Positions 16,658-25,803 are shown, counted from the stretch's first letter. The stretch: DNA of 64,000 nt from Maritimibacter sp. HL-12 (GCF_900177545.1 NZ_FXBQ01000001.1:744001-808000), one strand, 5' to 3'. The notes: generated by a model from the letters alone, not told the origin. Numbers and translations: made by a program.

Positions 16658-19156
16658 TCAGCCGTCCAGCCGGATCCGGGCGTTCTGGGGGTCGTGCGGG
16701 CTGTCTTCCGCCACCTCGGCGTCCCACAACCTGCCTTGCATCATGACCTGAAGCTTCGTCCCCGGCGCGGCGAGGTCGGGCCGGACGTAGCCCATGCCGA
16801 TCGACTTGCCGAACACCACCGAATAGCCACCCGAGGTGAGCCGGCCCACCTTGGTGTCGCCCGCATAAAGCGCCTCGCGGCCCCAGGGATCGGCGTCGTC
16901 CGGCCCGTCGATCAGCAGGGTCACGCACATCGCGCGGATGCCGGTGGCCTCCATCGCCGTCTTGCCGAGGAAATCTTTCGAAAGATCCACGAACCGGTCG
17001 AGCCCGGCTTCGAGCGGCGTGGCGTCGCGGCCAAGCTCGGTGCCGAAGGCGCGGTAGCTCTTTTCCTGCCTGAGCCAGTTCTGCGCCCGTGCGCCCACGA
17101 GCTTCAGACCGTGCTTCGCGCCCGCCGCCATGAGTTGATCCCAAAGGTAGTTCTGCATCTCGATCGGGTGGTGCAACTCCCAGCCAAGCTCGCCGGTGTA
17201 GGCCACGCGCACGGCATGAACCGGGCACATGCCAAGCTCGATGTTGCGCATCGACAGCCACGGGAACCGCTTGTTGCCGAGCACGGTGTCGGGGTCGGCA
17301 TCCTTGACCAGCTCTTTCAGAACATCGCGCGATTTCGGCCCGGCGATGGCGAACACGCCATATTGCGTGGTGATGTCGTGGACCTCGATATAGCCCAGAT
17401 CCCCTATCCTGTCGGCGGCGGCCTTGCGCAGGTAATCGCCATCATAGGCGGTCAGCGCGCCCGACGAGATCAGCACATACTCGTCCTCGGCGTAGCGCAC
17501 GATGGTGTATTCCGTGCGCGTCGTGCCCGTCTCGGTGAGCGCGTAGGTCAGGTTGATCCGCCCCACGTTCGGCAGCTTGTTGGTGGTGAACCAGTCGAGG
17601 AAAGCCGTGGCACCCGGCCCGCGGACGAGATGCTTGGTGAAGGCGGTGGCGTCGATCAGCCCGGCACCCTCGCGGATCGCTTCCGCTTCTGCCCTGGCAT
17701 ATTGCCACCAGCCGCCGCGCCGGAAGCTGCGCGCCTCGTGGTCGAAATCCTCGGACGCGTCGAGCGGTCCGTAATAGTTCGGCCGTTCCCAGCCGTTGAC
17801 CTGCCCGAACTGCGCGCCCAGCGCCTTCTGGCGATCATAGGCGGGCGCGGTGCGCAGGGGCCGGCAGGCCGGGCGCTCCTCGTCGGGGTGGTGCAGGATA
17901 TAGACGTGCTCGTAGCATTCCTCGTTCTTGCGCGCGGCGTATTCCGTCGTCATCCAGTCGCCGTAGCGCTTGGGGTCGAGCGAGGCCATGTCGATCTCGG
18001 CCTCGCCTTCGACCATCATCTGGGCGAGGTAGTAGCCGGTACCGCCGGCGGCGGTGATGCCGAAGGAAAACCCCTCCGCCAGCCACATGTTGCGCAGGCC
18101 CGGAGCCGGGCCGACAAGCGGGTTGCCATCGGGCGTGTAGCAGATCGGGCCGTTGAAATCGTCCTTCAGCCCGACCTCCTCCGACGACGGGATGCGGTGG
18201 ATCATGCTCATGTATTCCTCCTCGATCCGGTCGAGGTCGAGCGGGAAGAGATCGGCGCGGAAGCTGTCGGGCACGCCATATTCGAAGCGCGCCGGAGCAT
18301 TGCGTTCGTAGGGGCCGAGAATCCAGCCGCCGCGCTCCTCGCGCACGTACCACTTGGCATCGGCATCGCGCAGCACCGGGTGTTCGCCGTGGGTCTTGCG
18401 ATACTCCAGCAGCGCCGGATCGGGTTCGGTGACGATGAACTGGTGCTCGACCGGGATCGCGGGGATCTTGATGCCGAGCAGACGCGCGGTGCGCTGGGCG
18501 TGGTTGCCGGTGGCTGTCACCACGTGCTCGGCGTGGATTTCCACCTGCTCCTCGGTGGGCACGAGGTTGCCGCCCTTCTCGCCCATCTTCGTGACAGTCA
18601 CGATCCACTCCGAGCCGGTCCAGCGGTAGCCGTCCACCTGCCATTTCCGCTCGATCACCACCCCGCGCTGGCGCGCGCCCTTGGCCATCGCCATGGTCAC
18701 GTCGGCCGGGTTGATGTAGCCGTCGGTGGGGTGGTAGAGCGCGCCGCGCAAATCGTCGGTGCGCACCAGCGGCCAGCGTGCCTTGATCTCGTCGGGGGTG
18801 AGGAACTCGTAGGGGATGCCGACCGTTTCGGCGGTGCTGGCATAGAGCTGGAACTCGTCCATCCGCTCCGCGCTCTGCGCCATGCGCAGGTTGCCGACCA
18901 CCGAGAACCCGGCGTTGAGCCCGGTTTCCTCTTCCAACGCCTTGTAGAACTTCACGCTGTAGTCGTGAATATGCGTCGTGGCATAGCCCATGTTGAACAG
19001 CGGCAGCAGGCCCGCGGCGTGCCACGTCGAGCCGGAGGTCAGCTCGTCGCGTTCGAGCAGCATCACGTCGGTCCAGCCCGCACGGGCAAGGTGGTAGGCG
19101 ATGGAAGCTCCGACGGCGCCACCGCCGACGACAAGCGCTTTCACATGGGTCTTCAT
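16658..19156 (-). CDS. Dimethylglycine/sarcosine dehydrogenase-like FAD-GcvT oxidoreductase
   Basis: An 832-aa two-part enzyme. The N-terminal DAO-type FAD domain has ALVVGGGAVGASIAYHLARAG and GSTWHAAGLL, where H46 matches the covalent-FAD histidine of dimethylglycine dehydrogenases. The C-terminal half (about 430-832) is GcvT-like, with YGVFAIAGPKSRDVL, VAYTGELGWELH and LGKTAM. In characterised relatives the second half passes the released one-carbon unit to tetrahydrofolate. Glycine-betaine, dimethylglycine or sarcosine breakdown is therefore likely, without a firm substrate. The ATG at 19156 has GAGGGAG seven bases upstream. Neighbouring GFA protein may help with C1 by-products (inference). 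Confidence 0.87.
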   Translation of the reverse strand: MKTHVKALVVGGGAVGASIAYHLARAGWTDVMLLERDELTSGSTWHAAGLLPLFNMGYATTHIHDYSVKFYKALEEETGLNAGFSVVGNLRMAQSAERMDEFQLYASTAETVGIPYEFLTPDEIKARWPLVRTDDLRGALYHPTDGYINPADVTMAMAKGARQRGVVIERKWQVDGYRWTGSEWIVTVTKMGEKGGNLVPTEEQVEIHAEHVVTATGNHAQRTARLLGIKIPAIPVEHQFIVTEPDPALLEYRKTHGEHPVLRDADAKWYVREERGGWILGPYERNAPARFEYGVPDSFRADLFPLDLDRIEEEYMSMIHRIPSSEEVGLKDDFNGPICYTPDGNPLVGPAPGLRNMWLAEGFSFGITAAGGTGYYLAQMMVEGEAEIDMASLDPKRYGDWMTTEYAARKNEECYEHVYILHHPDEERPACRPLRTAPAYDRQKALGAQFGQVNGWERPNYYGPLDASEDFDHEARSFRRGGWWQYARAEAEAIREGAGLIDATAFTKHLVRGPGATAFLDWFTTNKLPNVGRINLTYALTETGTTRTEYTIVRYAEDEYVLISSGALTAYDGDYLRKAAADRIGDLGYIEVHDITTQYGVFAIAGPKSRDVLKELVKDADPDTVLGNKRFPWLSMRNIELGMCPVHAVRVAYTGELGWELHHPIEMQNYLWDQLMAAGAKHGLKLVGARAQNWLRQEKSYRAFGTELGRDATPLEAGLDRFVDLSKDFLGKTAMEATGIRAMCVTLLIDGPDDADPWGREALYAGDTKVGRLTSGGYSVVFGKSIGMGYVRPDLAAPGTKLQVMMQGRLWDAEVAEDSPHDPQNARIRLDG

Positions 19157-19294
19157 CGTGCGACTCCCTCGAAGAACTGGCGTCATCCTGCCCGATCGGC
19201 TGCGGCTGCGAAACAACCAGCCGACGCTTGGACGAACGAAAACGACCAAGCCCGGCGCCCGCCCCGCGAAGTGGTGCCCCGGCCTGCCGATTGT

Positions 19295-19744
19295 TCAGCG
19301 TTTCTGGTCGAAGAAACCTTTGAGCAGCCGCTCGGAGTCAGCCGCGCCGATCCCGTCGTATACCTCGGGCACGTGGTGACATTGCGGATGTGCGAACACC
19401 CGCGCGCCATGGGCGGTGCCGCCCGACTTCGGGTCTGCCGCACCGTAGTAGAGGCGGCGAATGCGGGCAAAGGAGATCGCGGCGGCGCACATCGGACATG
19501 GCTCAAGGGTGACATAGAGATCGTGCCCGGTGAGCCGTTCGGTGCCCAGCGCGGCGCAGGCGGCGCGGATCGCAAGGATCTCGGCATGCGCTGTCGGGTC
19601 GGACAATTCGCGCGTCCGGTTGCCCGCGCGCGCCACGACCGCCCCTTCCGGGCTGACCAGCACCGCGCCCACCGGCACCTCGCCGCGCAACGCGGCGGCG
19701 CGGGCTTCGGCGAGAGCGGCTTGCATGTGCGACGTGAAACTCAT
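19295..19744 (-). CDS. tadA: tRNA adenosine(34) deaminase TadA
   Basis: Deaminates A34 to inosine in tRNA-Arg(ACG). The 149-aa protein has the zinc/catalytic motifs HAE (H53, E55) and PCPMC (C83, C86), and the family signature RIRRLYYGAADPKSGG. The ATG at 19744 follows AGAGGGGG and gives the standard length. Divergent from rluB across 62 bp, an arrangement common in Rhodobacterales. Confidence 0.95.
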   Translation of the reverse strand: MSFTSHMQAALAEARAAALRGEVPVGAVLVSPEGAVVARAGNRTRELSDPTAHAEILAIRAACAALGTERLTGHDLYVTLEPCPMCAAAISFARIRRLYYGAADPKSGGTAHGARVFAHPQCHHVPEVYDGIGAADSERLLKGFFDQKR

Positions 19745-19806
19745 GCCCCCTCTTGCCCCGCCCGCGCGCGCTGGACAAGCCCGCCGCGCACGCCTAAGCG
19801 GGGAGG

Positions 19807-20679
19807 ATGAACACCGAGACCCCGAAAGGCGAGCGCATCGCCAAGTTTCTCTCACGCGCCGGCATCGCCAGCCGCCGCGACGCCGAGCGCATGATCGAGG
19901 CCGGCCTCGTTGCGGTGAACGGCAAGATCATCGCGAGCCCGGCCCTGAACGTTACCGGAGCCGACAAGGTTGTGGTCGATGGCAAACCCGTGGGCACGCC
20001 GGAACCGGCCCGGCTGTGGCTCTACCACAAGCCGCTCGGCCTGGTGACCACGGCGCGCGATGAAAAGGGCCGCGAAACCGTGTTCGACGCCTTGCCCGAA
20101 GACATGCCCCGGGTGATGAGCGTGGGACGGCTCGATATCAACTCCGAGGGGCTTTTGCTGCTCACCAACGACGGCACGATCAAGCGCCGGCTCGAATTGC
20201 CGTCGACCGGCTGGGTGCGCAAGTACCGGGTGCGCGTGCATGGCACGCCGGTCGACGACGATCTGGCACCGTTGCGCAAAGGGATCGTGATCGACGGCGA
20301 GCGGTTTCAGCCGATGGGCGTGACGATCGACCGCCAGCAGGGCGCCAACGCCTGGCTTACCATCGGCATCCGCGAGGGCCGCAACCGCGAGATCCGCCGC
20401 GCGATGGAGGCCGTGGGGCTGACCGTGAACCGGCTGATCCGGGTCAGCTACGGTCCATTCCGGCTGGGCGATCTCAAGCCCGGCGCGGTCGAGGAAGTGA
20501 AGGCGCGCGTGCTGCGCGATCAGCTTGGCCTGGAAGACGACGGCGACAAGACCGGGACCGCGCGCAAACCGGCGAACGCTGCGCGGAAACCGGCGAACGC
20601 TGCACGAAAACCGGCGCGCGACGAACGCAAACCCGCGCGTGGGGCGACAAAACCGAAAGGCACGCCCCGACGCGGCTGA
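19807..20679 (+). CDS. rluB: 23S rRNA pseudouridine synthase, RluB family, with a basic repetitive tail
   Basis: Makes pseudouridine in 23S rRNA helix 89. An S4 RNA-binding domain (about 8-60, FLSRAGIASRRDAERMI) is followed by the RsuA/RluB/E/F catalytic domain with the GRLDINSEGLLLLTNDG motif holding the catalytic aspartate, and IREGRNREIRRAMEAVGL. The 290-aa length includes a Lys/Arg/Pro/Ala tail of about 40 residues built from an ARKPANA-type repeat, probably disordered and RNA-binding. Confidence 0.93.
   Translation: MNTETPKGERIAKFLSRAGIASRRDAERMIEAGLVAVNGKIIASPALNVTGADKVVVDGKPVGTPEPARLWLYHKPLGLVTTARDEKGRETVFDALPEDMPRVMSVGRLDINSEGLLLLTNDGTIKRRLELPSTGWVRKYRVRVHGTPVDDDLAPLRKGIVIDGERFQPMGVTIDRQQGANAWLTIGIREGRNREIRRAMEAVGLTVNRLIRVSYGPFRLGDLKPGAVEEVKARVLRDQLGLEDDGDKTGTARKPANAARKPANAARKPARDERKPARGATKPKGTPRRG
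20560..20622 (+). repeat. 21-bp tandem repeats in the rluB tail
   Basis: Two 21-bp units at 20560-20580 and 20581-20601 differ at one base; a third, diverged copy follows. They encode the ARKPANA heptapeptide repeat. In-frame expansion would change only tail length. Confidence 0.8.
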
Positions 20680-21135
20680 GAAGGCCGGGAAATCGCACCC
20701 CGCCCCCGCGGCATCCGCGCCCAACCCGCGACCCTTCGCCGAATAGCTCCTGCCGGTTCGTGTCGGGGCTGGTCGGGATACGGCGTTTCCCTATCTGGAT
20801 CCGGTGCGTGGCCGCGACTGCGCTGCTCGGCGTTGACCAGGGCTTTGCGTGTCCGATGCCGGGGACTCGAGCGCGGCCGTGTGCACCGCGGGCGCAGGCC
20901 ATGGTGGCGTGGCGCTGGCGGGGCGCTGGAGGCCGGGTTCTAATTTGCCGGGATGGCGATGGCGGGCTCCGCGATCTGGCTGGTTCTCTGCATCAAGGAA
21001 ACCCGCCGCCGCCGCTGGTTGCTCCGATCGGCAAGGGGGAGCCAAGACAAGATATTCCCCCGGAAAATTCTGGTAAGACTGCCCTGCACGCCCTATATCT
21101 GGAGCGGCCGGACGGTCCGGCGGAAGGGGTGTGTC
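20680..21135. other. Intergenic region with no supported gene
   Basis: About 450 bp between rluB and the XpaC/TelA cassette. Short open frames on both strands have no start signals and low-complexity Arg/Gly/Pro composition, so I call none. A TTGACC hexamer occurs at about 20834 but no convincing -10 follows at 16-18 bp. The segment presumably holds the cassette promoter. Confidence 0.5.
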
Positions 21136-21219
21136 GTGTCCGATACCGGGTTGCAGAAACTGGCGTTTTTCCTGCTCGTGGCGCTGATCCTCTACGTGTC
21201 GATCACGGGGGGCGTGTGA
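21136..21219 (+). CDS. 27-residue single-pass membrane peptide
   Basis: GTG start, preceded by GGAAGGGGTG, encoding VSDTGLQKLAFFLLVALILYVSITGGV (27 residues): a short polar N-terminus then one hydrophobic helix. Its TGA stop shares a base with the ATG of the next gene (TGATG), a coupling signal supporting real translation. Role unknown; as first gene of the XpaC/TelA/SPFH cassette it may be a membrane subunit of that system. Confidence 0.65.
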   Translation: MSDTGLQKLAFFLLVALILYVSITGGV

Positions 21220-22124
21220 TGGCGCAGCGTTATGGCGGACGTCATAGCCCCGACCCCAAGACCGGGCCGACGCCCGCGTCGCCCCCGTCGCAGGCCGGCC
21301 CCTATGCCGGGCAGGTCCGCACCAGGGCTGGCGGGCGGGTGAACTTCCTTTTCCTCGCGCCGCTGCCCCTGGCGCTGCGCGCCTTCTTCCTCGCACCCGT
21401 CGGACTGGCGATGACGCTGGCCGCCTTTGGCCTGCTCATCCTCGCCGCATGGCTCACCCGCGAAGGCATTCTTGCACAGGAAGCCTATGACGCGCGCAAG
21501 ATCGCGCGCCGCCCGGCGATCCCGCGCAAGATCTTCGCCAGCATCCTCACCGGCGCGGGGCTTGGCCTTGCCGCCTTCGCCGATGGCGGGGTGGTGAGTG
21601 CGGCGATCCTTGCCGTGCTGGGCGCGGTGCTGCACGGCTTCGCCTTCGGGCTCGACCCGCTGAAAGACAAGGGCATGGAGGGGATCGACACTTTCCAGAC
21701 CGACCGCGTGGCGCGCGCCGTGGGTGAGGCCGAGAAACACCTCTTGGCAATGAAAGACGCGATCCAGCGCGCCCGCGACCGTGAACTGGAGGCCCGGCTC
21801 GACCGCTTTCTCGCCAGCGCGCGCGCGATGTTCCGCACCATCGAGGACGACCCGCGCGATCTGACCGCTTCGCGCAAGTATCTGTCGGTCTATCTCGTGG
21901 GCGCGCGCGACGCGACGGCGAAGTTCGCCGACATATACGCCCGCTCGCGCAGCGCCGAGGCGCGCGCCGATTACCTGCGATTGCTCGACGACCTCGAAGC
22001 CAATTTTACCGGCAAGACACAAAAACTGCTTATTGACGACCGCAGCGATCTGGACGTCGAGATCGAGGTTCTGCGCGAAAGGCTTGCCCGCGAGGGCGTT
22101 CAGATGACCAACGAACAAAATTAG
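21219..22124 (+). CDS. XpaC-like (5-bromo-4-chloroindolyl phosphate hydrolysis) membrane protein
   Basis: A 301-aa protein with a Pro/Gly-rich cytoplasmic N-terminus (1-40), a hydrophobic hairpin near 50-85 (FFLAPVGLAMTLAAFGLLILAAWL) and another near 105-135 (ASILTGAGLGLAAFADGGVVSAAILAVLGAVLH), then a helical C-terminal domain (about 150-300). This layout and the following TelA gene match the XpaC family. The family name comes from a weak phenotype; biochemical function is unknown. The stop is 12 bp before telA. Confidence 0.8.
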   Translation: MAQRYGGRHSPDPKTGPTPASPPSQAGPYAGQVRTRAGGRVNFLFLAPLPLALRAFFLAPVGLAMTLAAFGLLILAAWLTREGILAQEAYDARKIARRPAIPRKIFASILTGAGLGLAAFADGGVVSAAILAVLGAVLHGFAFGLDPLKDKGMEGIDTFQTDRVARAVGEAEKHLLAMKDAIQRARDRELEARLDRFLASARAMFRTIEDDPRDLTASRKYLSVYLVGARDATAKFADIYARSRSAEARADYLRLLDDLEANFTGKTQKLLIDDRSDLDVEIEVLRERLAREGVQMTNEQN

Positions 22125-22136
22125 CGAGGAAACCAG

Positions 22137-23333
22137 ATGTCCGTAGTCCAGACCCGCCAGAAGGCGCAAGACGACCTCAAGGCCGTAGAGGAGGTGACCG
22201 CCGTGATCCTGCCCGAACCCTCCACCGCCCTCGTGCCCTTCGAGGAGGCCGACGAAGGCCAGAAGGCCGAGATCTCGAAGCGGATGGCCGAGATCGACAT
22301 GGCCAACAGCCAGTCGATCATCGGCTTCGGCTCGGCGGCGCAGTCCGAGCTTCAGGTCATCAGCCAGGAAATGCTTCAGGGCGTGCGCAACAAGGATGTC
22401 GGCCCCGCGGGCGACGGCTTGCGCGATATCGTCACCACGATCCGAGGTTTTTCGGTGACGGAACTCGACATGCGGCGCAAGCGGTCGTGGTGGGAAAAGC
22501 TGCTCGGCCGCACCGCCCCGGCGGCGAAATTCATGGCCCGCTACGAGGATGTGCAGGGCCAGATCGACAAGATCACCGACAACCTGCTTCACCACGAGCA
22601 CACGTTGCTGAAAGACATCAAGTCGCTCGACAAGCTCTACGAGAAGACCCTCGATTTCTACGACGAGCTCGCGCTCTACATCGCCGCGGGCGAGGCCAAA
22701 CTGAAGGAGCTTGACGACGCGACCATCCCCGCCAAGGAAAAGGAGGTCGAGGCAGCACCCGAAGACGAAGGCGTGATCAAGGCGCAGGAATTGCGCGACA
22801 TGCGGGCCGCGCGCGACGATCTGGAACGCCGGGTGCACGATCTCAAGCTCACACGCCAGGTGACGATGCAGAGCCTGCCCTCGATCCGGCTGGTGCAGGA
22901 AAACGACAAGAGCCTTGTGACCAAGATCAACTCCACCCTCGTCAACACCGTGCCGCTGTGGGAAACCCAGTTGGCCCAGGCGGTGACGATCCAGCGTTCG
23001 GCGGAAGCGGCGCGGGCGGTCAAGGCGGCTTCCGATCTCACCAACGAGCTTCTGCAAGCCAACGCCGCCAACCTGCGCGAGGCCAACAAGGCGGTGCGCG
23101 AGGAAATGGAGCGCGGCGTCTTCGACATCGAGGCAATCAAGTCGGCCAACGCCGATCTCATCGCCACCATCGAGGAAAGCCTGCAGATCGCCGATGAGGG
23201 CAAGGCCAAGCGTGCAGCGGCGGAAGACGAGCTTCAGAAGATGGAAGCCGAGCTCAAGAACACGCTCGCCTCCGCCAAGGCGCGGGGAACGTCCTACGGC
23301 CACGAGGTCGGCAGCGCGATCGAGGACAAGTAG
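22137..23333 (+). CDS. Toxic anion resistance protein, TelA family
   Basis: A 398-aa, almost wholly helical soluble protein of the TelA/KlaA family (MRRKRSWWEKLLGRTAPAAK; TKINSTLVNTVPLWETQLAQ). Relatives were linked to tellurite and colicin/phage resistance on plasmids and to stress or antimicrobial tolerance in Firmicutes; the mechanism is not established. GAGGAAACCAG precedes the ATG. XpaC-TelA adjacency is widespread in bacteria, so a functional pair is likely. Confidence 0.9.
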   Translation: MSVVQTRQKAQDDLKAVEEVTAVILPEPSTALVPFEEADEGQKAEISKRMAEIDMANSQSIIGFGSAAQSELQVISQEMLQGVRNKDVGPAGDGLRDIVTTIRGFSVTELDMRRKRSWWEKLLGRTAPAAKFMARYEDVQGQIDKITDNLLHHEHTLLKDIKSLDKLYEKTLDFYDELALYIAAGEAKLKELDDATIPAKEKEVEAAPEDEGVIKAQELRDMRAARDDLERRVHDLKLTRQVTMQSLPSIRLVQENDKSLVTKINSTLVNTVPLWETQLAQAVTIQRSAEAARAVKAASDLTNELLQANAANLREANKAVREEMERGVFDIEAIKSANADLIATIEESLQIADEGKAKRAAAEDELQKMEAELKNTLASAKARGTSYGHEVGSAIEDK

Positions 23334-23336
23334 GCG

Positions 23337-24284
23337 ATGCGGGTTCGGGCGGCATTTGGCTTCGCGTTCGTCGTGGCCGTGGCCCTGTCGGGTTGCGAGG
23401 CGGGCGATCCGCGCGCGGCCTCGGCGGTTGCCGACCCGCCGCCACCCGCGCCCGGCGAGGTCTTCACCACGCCCTCGCCGGCCAGCGCCGAACTTGCCGA
23501 CTACTACGCGCGGGTGCAGAACGGCCTGCTCACGCAGGGCCTCATGCGCACCGATGGCGGCGGGGTCGATGCGCCCTTCGGCACGCGGGAACTGGTGCGC
23601 AACTTCATCCGGATTGCGCTGTTCGAGGAATATTCCGATGTCGGTGGACGGCTGGTGGCCCGCGAGAAGCCCAGCCGGGTGCATCGCTGGGAAAAGCCGG
23701 TTACGCTCTCGATCGAATTTGGCGCTTCGGTGCCGCAAGCCGACCAAACCCGCGACAGGCACGAAACCGCGCGGCTGCTCGCGCGGCTGTCTCGCGCGAC
23801 CGGCCACGCGATCAGCCAGGTTCCCGCCGGCCAAGGCAATTTCCGCGTCTTCGTGGTGAACGAGGAAGAGCGGCGTGCGCTCGGGCCGGCGCTGCGCCGA
23901 ATCATGCCGAATATCTCGTCGACCGCGCTCAACACCGTCATCAACCTGCCGCGCACCACCTATTGCCTCGCCTTCGCCACCGACCCGGAGGGCGACGGCA
24001 CCTACAACCAGGCCATTGCCGTGGTGCGGGCCGAACACCCCGACCTGCTGCGCGCGTCCTGTCTGCACGAGGAGATCTCCCAAGGCATGGGGCTGTCCAA
24101 CGATTACCCGCTCGCGCGGCCCTCGATCTTCAACGACGACGAGGAATTCGCCTTCCTCACCCGGCACGACGAGCTTCTGCTCGAGATGCTCTACGACAAA
24201 CGCCTGCGCCCCGGCATGTCCGAGTCCGAGGCGCGCCCCATCGTCGAACGCATTGCCCGCGAATTGATGGGCGGAGAAGCATAG
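23337..24284 (+). CDS. DUF2927 lipoprotein
   Basis: A 315-aa predicted lipoprotein: signal peptide with lipobox VALSGC (C20), a Pro-rich linker, then a DUF2927 domain with FSIRIALFEEYS-like and LHEEISQGMGLSNDYPLARPS segments. The HEEISQGMG motif resembles a zincin-like HExxxQ(G) site, so metallopeptidase activity is possible but unproven. Starts three bases after the telA stop. Confidence 0.82.
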   Translation: MRVRAAFGFAFVVAVALSGCEAGDPRAASAVADPPPPAPGEVFTTPSPASAELADYYARVQNGLLTQGLMRTDGGGVDAPFGTRELVRNFIRIALFEEYSDVGGRLVAREKPSRVHRWEKPVTLSIEFGASVPQADQTRDRHETARLLARLSRATGHAISQVPAGQGNFRVFVVNEEERRALGPALRRIMPNISSTALNTVINLPRTTYCLAFATDPEGDGTYNQAIAVVRAEHPDLLRASCLHEEISQGMGLSNDYPLARPSIFNDDEEFAFLTRHDELLLEMLYDKRLRPGMSESEARPIVERIARELMGGEA

Positions 24285-24293
24285 GAGAAATAC

Positions 24294-25427
24294 ATGGGCA
24301 TTCTCGATTTTCTTTCCGGCCAGTTCATCGACGTCATCCACTGGACCGACGACACCCGCGACACCATGGTCTGGCGCTTCCAGCGCGAGGGCCACGAAAT
24401 CAAGTATGGGGCCAAGCTCACCGTGCGCGAGGGGCAGGCAGCGGTGTTCGTGCACGAAGGCCAGCTTGCCGACGTGTTCACCCCCGGGCTCTACATGCTC
24501 GAAACCAACAACATGCCGATCATGACCAGTCTCCAGCACTGGGACCATGCCTTCAAGTCGCCGTTCAAGAGCGAGATCTATTTCGTCAACACCACCCGTT
24601 TCACCGATCTGAAATGGGGCACCAAGAACCCGATCATGTGCCGCGACCCCGAGTTCGGCCCGGTGCGCATCCGCGCCTTCGGCACCTATGCGGTGCGGGT
24701 TATCGACGCCGGGCACTTCCTGAGCGAGATCGTCGGCACCGACGGCGAGTTCACCATGGACGAGATCAGTTTCCAGGTGCGCAACATCATCGTGCAGGCG
24801 TTTTCGCGGATCGTTGCCGGGTCCGGCATCCCGGTGCTCGACATGGCGGCCAACACCCAGGAACTGGGCAAGCTCGTCGCGGCCGAGATCTCCAAGGTGG
24901 TGGCCGACTACGGCCTCGAGATCCCCGAGTTCTACATCGAGAACATCTCGCTGCCCGCCGCCGTCGAGCAGGCGCTCGACAAACGCACCTCGATGGGGAT
25001 CGTCGGCAACCTCGACCAATACATGAAATTCAACGCCGCCGAGGCGATGGGGTCGGAGGATTCCGCCATGGCCTCGTCGATGGGAGCCGGCATGGGCGCG
25101 GCGCTCGGCATGGGCATGGCCGGGCAGATGGGGCAGGCGGGGCCATGGGGCGCCGCCCCGGCGCAACCCGCGCCGTCCGCGTCACAGGCCCCCGCCGCCC
25201 CGCCGCCGGCGCCGGCGGAGAAGGTCTGGCACATCGCTGTCAACGGCGAAACCCTCGGCCCGTTCAGCCGCGCCACCATGGGCCGCAAGGCGCAGGCGGG
25301 CGAGTTGACCAGGGAAAGCCTTGTCTGGACCGCAGGGCAGGACGGCTGGAAGCGCGCCGATGACGTGGCCGAACTGGCCCAGCTCTTCACCATCCTGCCG
25401 CCGCCGCCACCGCCGCCCGCAAGCTGA
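24294..25427 (+). CDS. SPFH-domain protein with C-terminal GYF_2 domain
   Basis: A 377-aa protein. Residues 1-250 are an SPFH/stomatin-prohibitin domain of the 'virion core protein' type (AVFVHEGQLADVFTPGLYML, RAFGTYAVRVIDAGHFL). A Met/Gly/Ala/Pro-rich linker (about 255-300) and a GYF_2 module (about 303-360, WHIAVNGETLGPFS, AGELTRESLVWTAGQDGWKRA) follow. Similar SPFH proteins (B. subtilis YdjI) act with PspA-type membrane-stress proteins. GGAGAAATAC precedes the ATG. The C-terminal GYF domain probably recruits proline-rich partners such as its own poly-Pro neighbours (inference). Confidence 0.88.
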   Translation: MGILDFLSGQFIDVIHWTDDTRDTMVWRFQREGHEIKYGAKLTVREGQAAVFVHEGQLADVFTPGLYMLETNNMPIMTSLQHWDHAFKSPFKSEIYFVNTTRFTDLKWGTKNPIMCRDPEFGPVRIRAFGTYAVRVIDAGHFLSEIVGTDGEFTMDEISFQVRNIIVQAFSRIVAGSGIPVLDMAANTQELGKLVAAEISKVVADYGLEIPEFYIENISLPAAVEQALDKRTSMGIVGNLDQYMKFNAAEAMGSEDSAMASSMGAGMGAALGMGMAGQMGQAGPWGAAPAQPAPSASQAPAAPPPAPAEKVWHIAVNGETLGPFSRATMGRKAQAGELTRESLVWTAGQDGWKRADDVAELAQLFTILPPPPPPPAS

Positions 25428-25434
25428 GGCACCA

Positions 25435-25803
25435 ATGCCCGACGTCATCCGCAGCCCCGATTGCGGCAACAGCCCAAAGAACGCGCTGGCGGAGGAGATC
25501 GCCCTTGCGCTGATGGGCGTTGGCGCATTGCCTGACACGCTTCTTGCCCCGGACGCCGTCTGGGACAGGGCAAGCGGCGCGCTCGCGGGGCGTGACACGA
25601 TCGCCGCCGCCGTGGCCGCGATCACGCCTGCGGACCGGATCCGGGTGGAACAGGTGGCCACCCACGGCAAGGCCGGGTCGGTCTCCGGCCGGATCACCCG
25701 GAACGGTGAAACGCGGCTCTATTGCCATGTCATCCGCTTTACCACCGCCAGCGCCCGCGAGATCGCGCAGCTCGTGAGCTTCGAACACCCGGGAGGCAAT
25801 TGA
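25435..25803 (+). CDS. Small NTF2-like (SnoaL-type) protein
   Basis: A 122-aa protein whose pattern (helical N-terminus, DTLLAPDAVWDRASGALAGRD, DRIRVEQVATHGKAGSVSG, RLYCHVIRFTTASAREIAQ) resembles the cone-shaped NTF2-like fold. It sits between the SPFH and zinc-ribbon genes with 7-bp and 1-bp gaps, so it belongs to the cassette. Whether it binds a ligand or dimerises with a partner cannot be told from sequence. Confidence 0.7.
   Translation: MPDVIRSPDCGNSPKNALAEEIALALMGVGALPDTLLAPDAVWDRASGALAGRDTIAAAVAAITPADRIRVEQVATHGKAGSVSGRITRNGETRLYCHVIRFTTASAREIAQLVSFEHPGGN

Noticed and set aside
16637-19810. Open frame of about 1057 codons on the plus strand opposite the FAD-GcvT gene and tadA
   Set aside because: Mirror frame of two strongly recognised genes, with no start signal or domain.
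20849-21076. 75-codon frame before the XpaC cassette
   Set aside because: Low-complexity Gly/Ala/Arg product, no ribosome site and no coupling to the next gene.
21192-25166. Open frame of about 1324 codons on the minus strand across the XpaC-TelA-SPFH cassette
   Set aside because: It is exactly antisense to several well-supported genes. Its product is His/Arg/Gly-rich without motifs, the usual GC-rich mirror of sense codons with G/C at the third position.
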